Part shown: in pieces, positions 36,551 through 49,400 of the stretch | Numbering within the stretch: position 1 is the stretch's first letter | How the letters are laid out: each line of letters opens with the position of its first letter | Source: Cheilinus undulatus | Taxonomy: Eukaryota; Chordata; Actinopteri; Labriformes; Labridae | Assembly: GCF_018320785.1 (NCBI RefSeq) | Contig: NC_054868.1 | Location: 43,221,874-43,285,873 of the forward strand | Direction of reading: 5' to 3' | Length of the DNA stretch: 64,000 nucleotides | Notes under the pieces: generated by a model | The model's database searches: none | The model's input: only the letters and a program-made list of their open reading frames with translations | Told to the model about the DNA's origin: nothing | Position numbers and translations under genes: made by a program

Positions 36551-37439
36551 AATCAACCATGAGAAAACCAATCAACATCAATACACAAAGGTTGACATTA
36601 GTCCAAAAAAGATGTGGAGTACCCGCTTAGATCCATTTGGTGGACAGGCCTTGATCTAGAAAGACACCTGTCTTGACCTTATCTGTTGGTCAAATTTAAA
36701 AGCGCTGTAGAAGAACACATGTCAATTGGGTCAATCAAAGATCAGTTAAAATGTAGAGTTTTGACCTGATCTTTATTTTCAACCCACACACTTAGCCAAC
36801 CACACCAGACGGCACATTTTTCTGGCATGGACTTATTGGATAACAATTAATCCATGTCCTCAATTCTGCAAACATTGCCTGCCCTGATATACAAACTAGG
36901 AAATCTGAACTTTGGCCTGTGCTCACAACAAAATATAATCATCAGACTGACATAAATTTAACAGTTGTTATTGGGGTACATAATCTGAAATACATTATGT
37001 TTTAAGAAAAAGGAAATGAATGTTTTAGGAGGCATTTTATTCCTCTTGATAGATTGCTTTGACATTACTAATGTGTTGTTCACAAACAAGCTGGCTCTGT
37101 TAATGACAGGAGCTGGTGCCTGATAAAGGGCAGGTTTCCCTCTGCCCCCCTTCATGTTAGTATTTAACAACAAAAACAGACGAACTGGATGATCTTTTTA
37201 CACTATACTCGGCCACAGACCCACAGCACTGACTGATTTCTGTCAGTGTGTGTGCTGTTAAATCGGTCAGCTGTATTAACTGAAAGGCATCAGTGGGAGG
37301 GAGTATGGTGGTGGTCAGGGCACAGTCAGAGAAGAGAGGTGCACGTTCGGTAAAGTCACTGAGGATGCCATCCATCATATATGTAAAGACAAATGACACC
37401 TGATGGAGTTATGTTGTGCTAAATATCAGCACTGTGATT

Positions 37440-37585
37440 AACAGAGGTGGAAAATATACACAAATATTGTACTCAAGTAAAAGTACATTTACTCTGGTTA
37501 AAATTTATTCAAAAAAAGAAAAAGTACTGCTCTATAAATCAACTCAAGTAAAAGTAAAAATTATTTTACTTAAAGTTTACTTTAA
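37440..37585 (+). repeat. ACTCAAGTAAAAGTAC-type MITE, copy 3
   Basis: Starts CAGAGGTGGAAAATATACAC, then GTACTCAAGTAAAAGTAC and ATCAACTCAAGTAAAAGT. Three copies of this family lie within 1.8 kb. Confidence 0.55.
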
Positions 37586-38847
37586 GCACTATGTATGTTT
37601 TAGAAGCACCCAAAGTCACATTCAAGAGGCCTAACTCAGTGGATAACTTCGCCCATGGTGCCAATGTGTCTCAAATAGAAAACAACAGTCCACCAGAAAC
37701 ATAAATATGAGCCTGTTATACAAGCTAGACGATTCAGGATAGACTTGGTCTGCTTAAGCGTTGGCAGAGTTATACATAATGTGAAAAATCCCAGTGGAAT
37801 GCCTCTTCTCCAGGCCTGCTTCTGCTCTATAAAAACTTGCATTACCTGCTTAATTCTAATAGTCAATTCTCTATCTGTCTAGCTGTGCGATCCGTATAAT
37901 GCAATCAAGAATAGAAAAGAACTGAAAAGACCTCTATTGTCTGCTTTTGCATGCAAAGAAAGAAGTTATTCTTTAATTTCCTTGTGCAAAAACTAAAATT
38001 CTAGAGGTGTATTTGTCCTATTCAATTCAAGGAAGAACTCATCACATGTAACGCATGCCCCATTATTACACTTCAGATTCTTAACTGTACTTAAATGCCT
38101 TCTGGTGTTGGCTCAATTTACTCAATAGACTTTGGCTCACTTTCAAAGTGATTCCCATGGTTTTATATAAGTAAACTACGAACATGAATTTGCATTGATA
38201 TAACAGTCATTATTCTTGACATTTAGAAAAGTTACGGTTTTATGGTTTAATTCGTGTCACATGAAAAAATCTATCCAGCTTCCTATATGGGATGAGTCAT
38301 CTTGCCCTCCCTTTCCTACATATGTTTGCCCAAATATGTACATATATTTAAACATCAAACATGATGGTCTGTTTAACTGCATTTTAAAAATATCTTTTAC
38401 GACATAGTTGAATATACTAGTAATTTACAAATATGTGAATTATCTTTCCATGTGGAGACTTGTTGTAGCCTATCAACCGTTGTAGGTCACTATTCAGTGC
38501 CTATAGTTACAAATGACGATTAGACAATGTACATTATTTCTAGGTCGAAACATTGCTAAATGTGGTTGATTTATGAGACTAAAAATGGTAGATAAACTTC
38601 ACAAAACCCCTGTAGGATCATAAAGACCGGAAAGTATCAACGCTTGTTTTTCCCCCTCCCGGCCGACAGGAGGTGCTGACAGAAAGCTAGTTCCCGTTGG
38701 TATTGTTTACTTCCTGGGTAAACGGTCGTCCGCTTTGTGGACATGTTTCTGAAATTTTGATAGCCCCCCTCCGTAAGAGCCAACAAAATATAGTCATTTA
38801 AACTACTTTTTCACCTCTGCTTATATTTTGCAGCTCATACCACCACA

Positions 38848-41800
38848 ATGACTGAGGTAAGTCGATGTTTAAAGTCTGTTTTTGTCTCCCGCTCAGCGTG
38901 TAACGTGTCGGGCTAGGCTAATTGCTAGCTGAGGTTACGTTTACAACACGATTTCTCCGCTGTGGTTATTTGTGCTACAGAAAGAGAGAAACTGTATCGG
39001 AATAAAACTTTTGTTTTAAGATAACTCTTTACTTCACAGGAAGTCCAGAAGCACTCGGTCCACACCCTGGTCTTCAGGTCTCTTAAAAGGACTCATGATA
39101 TGTTTGTGTCCGACCATGCTAAATCCGTGGCGCTGGACGACGTCAGGTAATGTTTACATCAAGAGGTTTTATATTGTAAAAGTTACTGTATTTTCAATGT
39201 TTTTCCTCAAACCAAAAGTCTGAAGACTGTTGTTGCCTTCATTTTAAGTGGAAAGTGCTTAAAATGATTTTAACGACAATAAAACGATCATTGTCTTATT
39301 TGTTTGCAGCTACAACTTAAAGATGGGTGTGAAACTAAAAGCAGAGTATGGTGCAGTCTTACACATGCCTGTCCTAAAAGAAGGAAAAGACAGAGTCTCA
39401 CAGCTTCCAGGCAGCATGCAGATCCATCAGAGCTACACACAGCAAGGTCAGGACAGCCAGTTTTACATAAAAAATGCTCATATTTAAAAATTGTACCAAA
39501 ACGCCAGGTATTTACAGGTCTATACAGATTAATCTGAAGATGTTCTGATGTCTTTAAGGGGAAGACCCCGAATACCTGATCACAGGGACCCATGCTTATC
39601 CATCTGGACCTGGTAAGTCCTGTGTTGTCAAACAAGTTACATGAATGCTTGTGATCACTTAGAGCAGTGGTTCGGGACCCAAAAGGTGATTGACAGAGGT
39701 CTTTCCAGTAGGTGGCAAATTTGTGCCAAGAGAAAAAGAATTTGTTTCTACTTATGTTTATAATATGTATACAGAAAAAAACAACCATTTTCCCAAAATA
39801 AGTTGAAATACCTCAAAAAATTACCAAATTTTGGTCCTAATGTAATGATTTGCTATTAAAACATGTCTTTTCTATTTGTTCAGTTAGGTTTTGTTCCATT
39901 TGGGTTCCAAACTACAAATTTGAGTGGTTGGAAATTTGTAAAAATTTTGGTTGCAATTTCTCTTAAGGGGATGGTGGTGGATCCTGATGCTGGACCAGTT
40001 CAGGACCACTGGTTTAGAGTATGTCCACTTCAACTAAACCAGCTCTAATACATGTTTTTCCAACAGGAGTTTCCTTGACTGCTGACACAAAGCTGCACAG
40101 GAATCCAAGCGAGGGAGGAGTTCACTCCATGGCGCTGGCTTTGCCCCCATCACAAGCCAGGTAAACCTGTCTCTGTTCCCTACACTTTAAGTACTGGACA
40201 GTTAATCAGTTTATAATTTTCAATCACAATTTTGGCTTCCAAGAGAAGCCAAAATTATTGGACTGTATTCCATGTGCTTTTGTTCATGGGTTTTGTCGTT
40301 TGTTGAGCACGTTTGTGTATTTTGCAACAATAGCACATTGCCAATACTTAAAAAATTAACTAATTTTCAGCTATTTATAATGATCATTGGTATGTTCATA
40401 TGTATATTTTAAATATATTGCATGTAGTGCTTGCTTATCAAAGTGTTCTGATGTTGTTTAATGTTTAAGTAAGTAGATGCATGTTTCATGATTATGATCA
40501 ATATCAGTTAAAATAATCATGATCATGGATGATTGAGCAACCCTACCATAAAGTGTTATTAAACAATGTTTGATTGTAATTTTTGCCTTGTTTTAAACAT
40601 CCAGGCAGGATGCGAGCCGCACTGCAGCCAGTGTTGCAGACATCCATCGACACGCAGGAGGAGCAGAAAGATCTCATCCTCAGTCGTCAGCTGTGGTGGG
40701 TTGCAGTATGTTTTATTGTTAGCTTGAGTGTGTTACCTTGTTGTAGAATACCTGAAAAAATGCTGTTCTGATTATATATTTTAGTCACTATTGGAGGGAG
40801 GAGGAACCAGAAACTCAGCGCTCATGAGGAAAGCACCAACCATGCCTAAACCACAGTGGCATCCTCCATGGAAGCTGTTCAGGGTAATTACAGCTCATTT
40901 CAACTGTGTGAATTATTTAGCTTTTTTGTATATGCACTTGTACCCACTCCAACACCTGGGTTCTCTTCTTGTGCTATTTTTAACGGCAGTATTTTTCTAA
41001 TCTGATAGGTCATCAGTGGCCACCTTGGCTGGGTGAGATCCATCGCTGTGGAGCCGGGGAATCAGTGGTTTGTCACCGGGTCTGCTGATAGAACCATAAA
41101 GGTAAAAAGATAGCAACTTTATTTGTTTTAATTGATTTCATTGTTTAGTAATTTAAAAAAGATAATAGATATCTTCCAAAGGTTTTTCACTTTGATTGGC
41201 TTTAAAAGCAATGCAATTAGTAATGAGTATTTAAGCTCCTATTTAACCTTGAAAAAATAAATTTAATATAATAGTCTTGACGCATATGAGGAACTTTTGT
41301 TTGCTTAGATTTTTGGCCCCTCCCTGAAGAAAATGGTACTTTTTAATCTTTGTTTTGTTCTAGTGTTGTGCTTTTGTAAGTCATGTTATCTCATTAAAGC
41401 TCTCCTGCTTTCTTTTGAGGGTCAGCTCTATCACTAGCTGTGAATATTTGCTGTGAAAATATAAAGTCAGCTTCTGCCACTTGCTGTTAAATTAATCTCC
41501 CCATCTGAAGCCAACCTGACTCAGTGAAGTTCAGCGTGTAGAAATGATCATTCTTATAAGTGATTATCTTTTTTTGTTTGTTTGTTTGTTTGTTTGTTTA
41601 CAGATTTGGGACTTGGCCAGTGGGAAACTGAAGCTCTCGCTGACCGGACACATCAGCACTGTACGTGGAGTTGCAGTAAGCAACCGCAGCCCCTACCTGT
41701 TCTCCTGTGGAGAGGACAAACAAGTCAAGTGCTGGGATCTTGAGTACAACAAGGTATGAACCATGAATGAGTTGCACACAAATCTAAAAAAATAAAAAAT

Positions 41801-44800
41801 AAATAAATAAATGGTCATACAATTATTTTTGAATTCTGAATTTTCTTCTTCATGTATTTATCAGGTCATCAGACATTACCATGGACACCTAAGTGCTGTG
41901 TATGATTTAGACCTGCATCCTACTATTGACGTGCTGGTGACGTGCAGCAGAGATGCATCAGCAAGGGTAAGCTTCTGCTCTTCTTATTCCTTATTAAATT
42001 TATGACTGACAAAGATGAATAAACTATTGACATGTTTTATTAATGGGTTAAGAAAGGATTCTCAGCATTGATTTCCATTCGTTGTTTTGGCATTTTCTGT
42101 TTTTGTCGCTAATATTTCCTTCCTCACTGTTTTAGTAAAAGTAAAACAAAATCTAAAGTTACATGAATGGGAGAGTGATTTTTACAAGTGACACAAATTT
42201 CCCTCTAGTCTTTATGGTCAGGAGTTAATCTTTCATTTTGCTTTCCAAGAGGAGAAACCTCTGGCTAATACATGTCTGCGTCTGACTCATGAAGCTCAGA
42301 GTGAACAGTTGTGAAATAATGCCCTCTGCTGGTTCATAAGTTAAACTACATGCATTTCTTTCACCAAGTTGAGCCCCTTTTCATTGAGTTTCTGTAAATT
42401 CTAGGACTGATTTTAAGATTTTATTGATTTTTTTTAAGGTTTTAAATGGTTAGCATCCTCCTTTGTGTTTGCAGTACCATACCCAGACTAGACCAGTGGT
42501 TCTCAAATGGTTTGGCAAGGCACATTGGTGTTCCTTTAGGAACGTTGAGGTGTGCCTTGGGAATTTGTATAACCATGCGTGATGAATTTGACTTTACAAC
42601 AACTTAAGATACTTTTCCATATGTTTGCACTATTATTTTTTAATCCTATCCCTGATTAAGATACTCATTGCTACAACAATATTGTTGTAAAACTCATATT
42701 ACCATCAAGTATCCAAAAATTGGACAACCTTTTAGAAAGCTTAAGTTTTTTCTGTGGTATGTCCGATATTCTCTAACTCTACATATTCTGAATAGTTTTG
42801 TATAAGAATGCTTAATAACCGGTGCAATTTTTTTTTCATTTATAAGCAGATTGCTTTAATAAACAACTGTGAATAAGATAGATTTAGCAAACATGTACGC
42901 TGCAGAAACACACATTTTAAAGTGCATTTGTGTACCTCAGTTGTTCCCAAATGATGATGGCTAGGGGTGTCTAGCTGGTTCTTGTGAAATTTAACAACCA
43001 TGCATTATTACTTCAACTAAACATCAAATAAAAACATGTTCAAGATGGGATTTTGCATGAATATGGGGATGGTGTGTGTGTTTTGATTTTGGCTTGATCT
43101 TAGGTGTACCTTGGGCAAAAAACATTTGAAAAATCACTGGACGAGGCCACTTATCTTATATGGAAGGGGAGCCACTGCTGAAGACTCGCGTCTATATTTA
43201 TCCATGACCCTGTGTGTTATTTTATATTTTATACTGTAAAGGAAGAATCTTAGTAATGTTTGTTGTATTATTTGCATTAATTGGTTAATTATCATTATTT
43301 GTGTAGATTCCTACCTTTTTGGTGTTTTTGTTTAAAAATGTTATTGTGTTTTTTGTTTTTGGGTGTTTGCCGTCGTTTGTTATGTTTTTATCTCAATGTT
43401 ATTGTCTCCCCGTGGTTTTGCAGCACTTTGGTCCACACATATGTTTTTGTAAAGTGCTTTATAAGTCAGATTGACTTGATCTAACTTCTCTGCTTGTGCA
43501 GGTGTGGGACATCAGAACTAAAGCCAACGTTCACACCCTCACCGGCCACACCAACACTGTGGCCACAGTGAGATGTCAGGCAGCAGAACCTCAAATCATC
43601 ACAGGTGAAGAATAGCTGTCTGTATTCAAAGAGTGCTAAATAAAGTGTCCTCTTTCATTAGAAATGTTGTAACTGTAAATGATGAATCACAGCTGATGAC
43701 TGATGAATTTGTCACAGGCAGCCACGATTCGACCATCAGGCTGTGGGATTTGATCGCCGGCAAAACCAGAGCGACTCTAACAAACCACAAGAAGTCTGTA
43801 CGAACTATCGTGCTGCATCCAAGACAGTAAGTTGCCTCAGCTACCAATGATGAACATTTGTAGTTTAAAATATCTGGTGTGTAATAGTAGTAGTGTAAAG
43901 CCTGGCAAAGTACCTCTAGAGAAGAAACTAAGAATTTGACATAAAGATGGATGGTACAGGTTGGTTATTTGGGACCCTGTCCAACTTTTAAACATGGAAA
44001 TGCAAATAAATGTGTACGGACTGCTCAGTAGAAATGACCTATATATTTTTATCATATTCTGGATACTGTGTTTGCATGGGCACAGAGAAACCCAGTTATT
44101 CATATTCCTGTATACAAGAAAAGAATGAGTATCCCGGTTTCTGATCACTGAATCATATCTGTGCAAATAGTTGTGATGTTATTTTACGACACCAGACGAG
44201 GTAAGTTTGAAATTTGAGAAAAAATTGATCAGTTGTTTTGGGTTAAACACAGTTAAATGCCAACATCACGTTGCAGAAATGATATCCACCACGTTCTAAC
44301 AAAGGGAGAAAACAAAAATAATCTCATTTATATTAAGAACGCTAGCTTACAGGTAGTAAAGCATCTGCAGAAAAAAAAGAGACTAAGAGGATGGCAAGGA
44401 GTGTAAGGGAGCTCTCAAATAAATAAGCTTAATATAACTTGATATTTCAAATTATTATGACTATTAGGCAATTAGAATTATTATTATTAAACACTACAAA
44501 AGTTTGGCAGACACGCCAAGAAAAGAGCGAAGAAACTTGCAGTTGACTAACTTCACTAAGTAACTGTCCCGGAAACGACTTCAAAACAGAAGTCTGTTAA
44601 AACAGGGGCTGCTCAAAGTGGGCCTTTAAAAAGGTTACGCTTTTACTTTGAAAAGTGCACCAGAAGAGTCATCGTTTCTAAATTTCATGACTGGAGGAGT
44701 TGACAAACTGCAGCATGCTTACCAAGTGTCGTCTTTCCATCTTCAGCTCACAGAGCTCTAATTCCCGGTAACTCGTGGCGTGAGCGGTCATTCTCTGTCT

Positions 44801-46272
44801 CCACAGTAAACTTCACTCAGGTTTCATTCATGGCTGAAAAGTTAAACTGTTCAGTTCAAGTTTTATCTTAACATGAGGGCGTTATGAAACAAAACTGCTG
44901 GTGGTTCACAGACAGATCCGCTGCAGACAGCCGCTCAGCTGTCACTCTCTCTTGCCAGAGCAGATAAGCTGTTCCTCCTCCACACAGATGCAGTATTTAC
45001 AAGTATCTGAAGTTAAATTAAGTTAAATCAAATTCGTGTAGTCTGCAGCAGCAAGGAAACGGGATACTGCATATATATGACACAGTATCCCGTTTTACTT
45101 TGGAGTTCTCCGGGTTTCTCCAGGTTTCTCAAAACCAAGATACTGTAATATCCCGGTTTCTGAAGTCGTATACATGCACAAAGAGAAACCAGGATACTCA
45201 AAAAAACCCAACAGAAACCAGGATACTCAAGTCAGTGTAAACACAGTCAATGACTGTAAAGGATTTTCATCCAAGTATTAAAAACTGCTGTTATAGATTT
45301 AATAATATTAGCTTGTCCAAATACTTTTGAGTCCATGATAATGTAGGTACTCTGAATAAAACAGCTGTAATTCTTTAATGATAGATGCCACACTAGTATG
45401 AAACACCTTAACTCAAACCTTAAAGTCTACACTTAAGACACATCTTTGTTGATTTATTTCTAAACCTTTGTGGTGGTTAATAGAAGTAAAATGATTTTGA
45501 AAATGTGTCCAAACAATTATGGACCTAACTGTACATCCAGTTAAACTCTGAGTGTAGCATTGATATAAATATGAACAGTTGTCATAGTGCCAAGCTTGAT
45601 AACTTTTCCTCCAGCTTTGGTTTCTGCAGCCAAAAGAAACAAATAGTTAATAATATGTGTGAAAGTCTGTTTTTGTATTTCCTGTGCTGTACAGATACAC
45701 TTTTGCCTCCGGTTCAGCTGATAACATCAAGCAGTGGATGTTCCCAGATGGAAACTTCATCCAGAACCTTTCTGGTCACAACGCCATCATTAACACACTG
45801 GCTGTTAACTCTGATGGCGTTCTGGTGTCTGGAGGTACAAAAGAAAATCATAAACCTTTATACTTCTAATGTTAAATGTATTTCTAATTGTTTAATGATG
45901 CCCATTGTGATGCTTATTGAAACTTTCTCTCTCTGCAGCTGACAATGGGACCATCCACATGTGGGACTGGAGGACGGGATACAACTTCCAGCGCATTCAC
46001 GCAGCCGTGCAGCCAGGATCCCTGGACAGCGAGTCCGGTATCTTTGCGTGCGTGTTTGACCAATCAGAGAGCAGACTGATCACCGCTGAGGCTGACAAGA
46101 CCATTAAAGTGTACAAAGAGGACGACACGGCTGTAAGTTACACTGTCAGATTGTAAGTTAAACCAGATTTTAGCAGACGGATTGTTTGACAACTCTGTTT
46201 TCTTTCTTGCAGACGGAAGAGAGCCATCCAGTCAACTGGAAACCAGAAATCCTCAAAAGAAAAAGATTCTAA
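38848..46272 (+). CDS. plrg1: Pleiotropic regulator 1 (WD40 spliceosome protein), complete
   Basis: Fifteen coding exons: 38848-38856, 39040-39146, 39310-39446, 39559-39612, 40067-40160, 40605-40695, 40785-40883, 41009-41101, 41604-41753, 41865-41966, 43502-43604, 43718-43826, 45695-45834, 45939-46132, 46213-46272; 1542 nt, 513 residues (human 514). PLRG1 belongs to the PRP19/CDC5L complex that activates the spliceosome in the nucleus. Seen: N-terminal [19 protein letters not shown], the linker [16 protein letters not shown], then seven WD40 blades beginning near [10 protein letters not shown], with [53 protein letters not shown] and [11 protein letters not shown], and the basic end ILKRKRF. 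All introns keep phase. The donor of exon 6 is GTGGGT (stronger-looking GTATGT nearby breaks frame). The first exon codes only MTE. Introns hold hAT-like and MITE insertions. Confidence 0.96.
39664..40013 (+). mobile_element. hAT-like MITE in plrg1 intron 4
   Basis: Starts CAGTGGTTCGGGACCCAAAA and ends GACCAGTTCAGGACCACTGG, imperfect inverted ends. No ORF. Confidence 0.6.
41570..41600 (+). repeat. (TTTG)n microsatellite beside plrg1 exon 9
   Basis: Six to seven TTTG units run into the polypyrimidine tract and acceptor (TTTACAG) of exon 9, so copy number sets the tract length. Confidence 0.8.
42493..43140 (+). mobile_element. hAT-like element in plrg1 intron 10
   Basis: Starts CAGTGGTTCTCAAATGGTTT with GCAAGGCACATTGGTG; GGTGTACCTTGGGCAAAAAA and GAAAAATCACTGG stand near the right end. 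A second start-like piece (CTCAGTTGTTCCCAAATGAT) at about 42935 suggests two overlapping copies. Confidence 0.5.
44065..45247. mobile_element. 1.2-kb MITE in plrg1 intron 12
   Basis: ACTGTGTTTGCA at the left and TGTAAACACAGT at the right are inverted ends (one mismatch). Subterminal AGTATCCCGGTTTCTG and repeated GAAACCAGGATACTC blocks occur in both orientations. No transposase ORF. Confidence 0.6.
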
Positions 46273-46277
46273 TGTTT

Positions 46278-46313
46278 TTTATTTGTCCTTTTGCCAGTTT
46301 TTTTTTTTTTATT
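46278..46313 (-). other. Candidate poly(A) signals of the TIR-trefoil gene
   Basis: AATAAA on the minus strand at 46308-46313 and 46278-46283, 100-135 bp after the TAG at 46413. The second is 6 bp from the plrg1 stop codon, so the two convergent genes leave almost no space between them. Confidence 0.4.
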
Positions 46314-46412
46314 TCTACCTAACCTCCTGATGTAGATACACCCATGAAGCTTTTGCTTGTTACGTCTGTCAAAATTCTTCATAAACTCTCAAATGAACTT
46401 CAGCAGTCCTGT

Positions 46413-49400
46413 CTATTCTAAAAACCATTTGCAGTCTTCGTTGTACGATGTGAGTCCTATAAAATGGCCATCTCTGACAGCCAGGAACTTCCCTGAGTGT
46501 TTGTTCTTGATGACGACAGCTCTGAGGTGGCTCTGGTCCGTCTGATCCACCAACATCAGCCACTCGTCAGACACAGACAGACTGACCTCAGAGTGGACTT
46601 GGTTTCTGATCGGGTCGAACCCTGCAGAGGAAAAAGATGTCAGTTGTACAGAGGAAAACAGGCGTTGTGCTTTTTCTAGCTTGCTTTGTGAAGTTAACTT
46701 GGCTTCATTTAATAAAGACCTCATTTTTTCACACATTTGCTGTCCCTTTTCTTCAACGCTGATTATTTTCAGGACTTACCCAGGTATCTGTGGGTAATGA
46801 CATTCCTGTAGTACTTGCAGCCGTTTCCTTTGATCTCCTCCCAGTAACAATGCTCTGTAGGCTTCTCATTGAGCTCCACTTTGTGTCTGGTGTCACCAGT
46901 CGTGCGGATTAGCTGCTCACCTGTGAAACATTTCAGTGTGAAAGGAAGCATCAGATACCCTGTTTCTAAAAGGAATCTGCTTTGCTACACTGCAGGGAAG
47001 TTTTTGTTTTTTTTGCAAGTCTCGGACTGATAATGGATCAAAAAACGTCTCAGTGGAAATCAAACTACTTGACATTATAGAAGCCCTATATCCACACATT
47101 TATGTACTCCTTTTGTGTTTGGTTTCTGAAGATTTCAACTCATTTATCTTGCTATCCCAGGATAACAACATTGCAACGTTGGTTTTTCCTTTTTAGTGAG
47201 TTATTTTTGTTGTACCTTGGGAAATTTAGCAGCATTGTCCTGGAAAAAACAAGATATGTGAGAGTTTAGAAAAATAAGCAAAAACTTACTCTTCATCACA
47301 GGAAAACTGTAAAAAAAATAAGACTGGATGGCTTCCATATATGAGATATGGCTATTAAAAAACAAAACTAATGCTTGTAATACAATTTTATAGAACAATA
47401 ACATCTTTCAATGTCTTTCTCCTTCAATATTCTCCCCTTCTGCATCAACACACCGCTGCATTCAGGTCTTCCACTGATCAAAGCAGTGCAGTCGGTCTTC
47501 TTCAGACAGTCATCTAAGAACCTCTGGTTCTTGTCTTAACTTTGGACACAGACTCTAAACATTTTCCTTTGAGCACAGATTTGAAAAAGGAAAAAGGAGA
47601 AAGTTGCACAGTGCTAGATCAGGTGAAGGATGGATGATGGAGCACTGATTTGTTTTTGGGTGAGAAACTGCTTTACTGAGAGCGCAGTGTGAGCTGGTGT
47701 GTTGTCTTGATGAAAAAAGAAACCATTTTTCTCTTTTGGTCTCTTCTGACTTTTCCATACAGTTTTTCTAGAACCTGTTTTTAATAGTGCTGATTCACCG
47801 TAACCCTCCTGGAACCCACTCCTCCAAAGTGATTCCCTTAATGTCAATGAAAACAATTCACATGGCCTTGATTTCGGACTTGCTGTCTTCATCCTTGGTG
47901 ACAATGGTGTTTTTCAATGCATTGACTGCATACTCTAAACCACTGGTTCTCAACTGATCCAGCCTCATGACCCACCAGTCTGTCTTACAACAGATCGCGA
48001 CCCAAGTTTCCAAAACATTTTCAACAATGCATGTTTAGTTAATTGAATATGTTGCAGTTTGGAGCCTGATTGGACCAAAACATCTGATATAAAAAAGAAA
48101 AGGGATAAAACCGACTAATTTCATACCCTCTTTCCCCATCATCATGTGTCAATTTTTACCAATTTTCCTGAGAACTTGTGAAATTACTTCATTATCATGG
48201 GAAAAGTAGCCATTTATTGCAAGAAGAGGAGATTAATTAGCTGAAATATTTATCAAAAAAATTAAATTTACCCAATTTCACAGTAAAACAGGGTAAAATA
48301 ATAGGTATCCAATGCATGTCCAATGAACACTAAAGGACTTTAGCCACCATTTTCTGTAGACACCTATTTGATCTGCTTTCTTATTGACAGACTATTTTTG
48401 TGTTACCTTGGGGGCTCATCCGCAAAAAAAAAAAAAACTATACTTGTCTGTCGATAAGAAAACAGAGAAAAATAAAGTCTGTGAAGAAGGTATGAATTTA
48501 TTTGGATTCAAGTATGTTTTAGTTTCTGCTATCATGCTAAGTCTGTAAACAAACATTTTGACACGACAGTTCATTGATGTGCTTTTTTTGTGACTTAAAC
48601 TGACACAATGTAAATTCTCGTTCTGACCGTGGTTGAGCCAGTAAAAGCCAGGGCCAACCAGGGGCTCCCCTGATATCTGACTGGCCTCCTTAACAAGCTA
48701 TATCGAATCACTTAGCATATCTTTACCTAAATTGGACTCTACTGACTAACTTTGATATTATAAAAATTCAGTGTGAGAAAGTGGCTCCACCCTCCCTAAT
48801 GTTTTCTGTATGTGGCCCATGGCGGAAGAGATCTAAACTCAACACCCAGAAAGGTATTCCATAACCACGAGAAAAGCAGCGTTTTTATTCGAAGAGAATA
48901 AGATCATTTCTGAGTTACAAGCTAAAAACAGCCATTTTAATTTCCAGACAATTAAATAAATAAGACATGTCCAGAAGAAAATGACTTGTTATCAAAAGTA
49001 AATGGAGTAAATGAAATCTGTGGATGCCTGTCCACTCGGGGCGTTGGCTTCGTGGTGTTAAAGTGAGTACCTGAATCATGGATGTAAAGCTTTGACAGCG
49101 CATGCCGAAACCCCCGGCCTGGTTTCTTCTTCAGGCGGCGTCTTGACGGTTGTGGCTCATCCACTTCCTCTGATGGAGGTTGTTCTTCTACTGCCAGGAG
49201 GTGACCCGCGTTATACATGATCTCCTCCTCCAGAGAGCTCACACACATCTCAAAATTCTCCTCTTTTTCTGCATTTCTGAGAGACATCATCATTGCTGGT
49301 TAATGTAGAACATCTGAAGGCTTACGTGAGCATTATGCACAAACTTTTCACTGTCTAGGTGTAGGCCATTTATCCATCTAACCTTTAAAGAAGATGAACT

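Noticed and set aside
32171-38847. Possible fga or fgb exons next to fgg
   Set aside because: No second set of fibrinogen C-domain motifs (DGSVDF, WLGN, GWWMN) in any frame; only the Tc1 relic and MITEs were found.
40695-40710. Donor GTATGT at about 40706 for plrg1 exon 6
   Set aside because: It looks stronger than GTGGGT at 40696 but shifts the frame of exon 7 and breaks the conserved [13 protein letters not shown] block.
49277-49293. ATG ATG ATG as the start of a separate 113-codon minus-strand gene
   Set aside because: The frame joins the TIR exon through the acceptor CTCAG|A in the right phase, continuing VDFR into NAEKEENF, so it is an internal exon.
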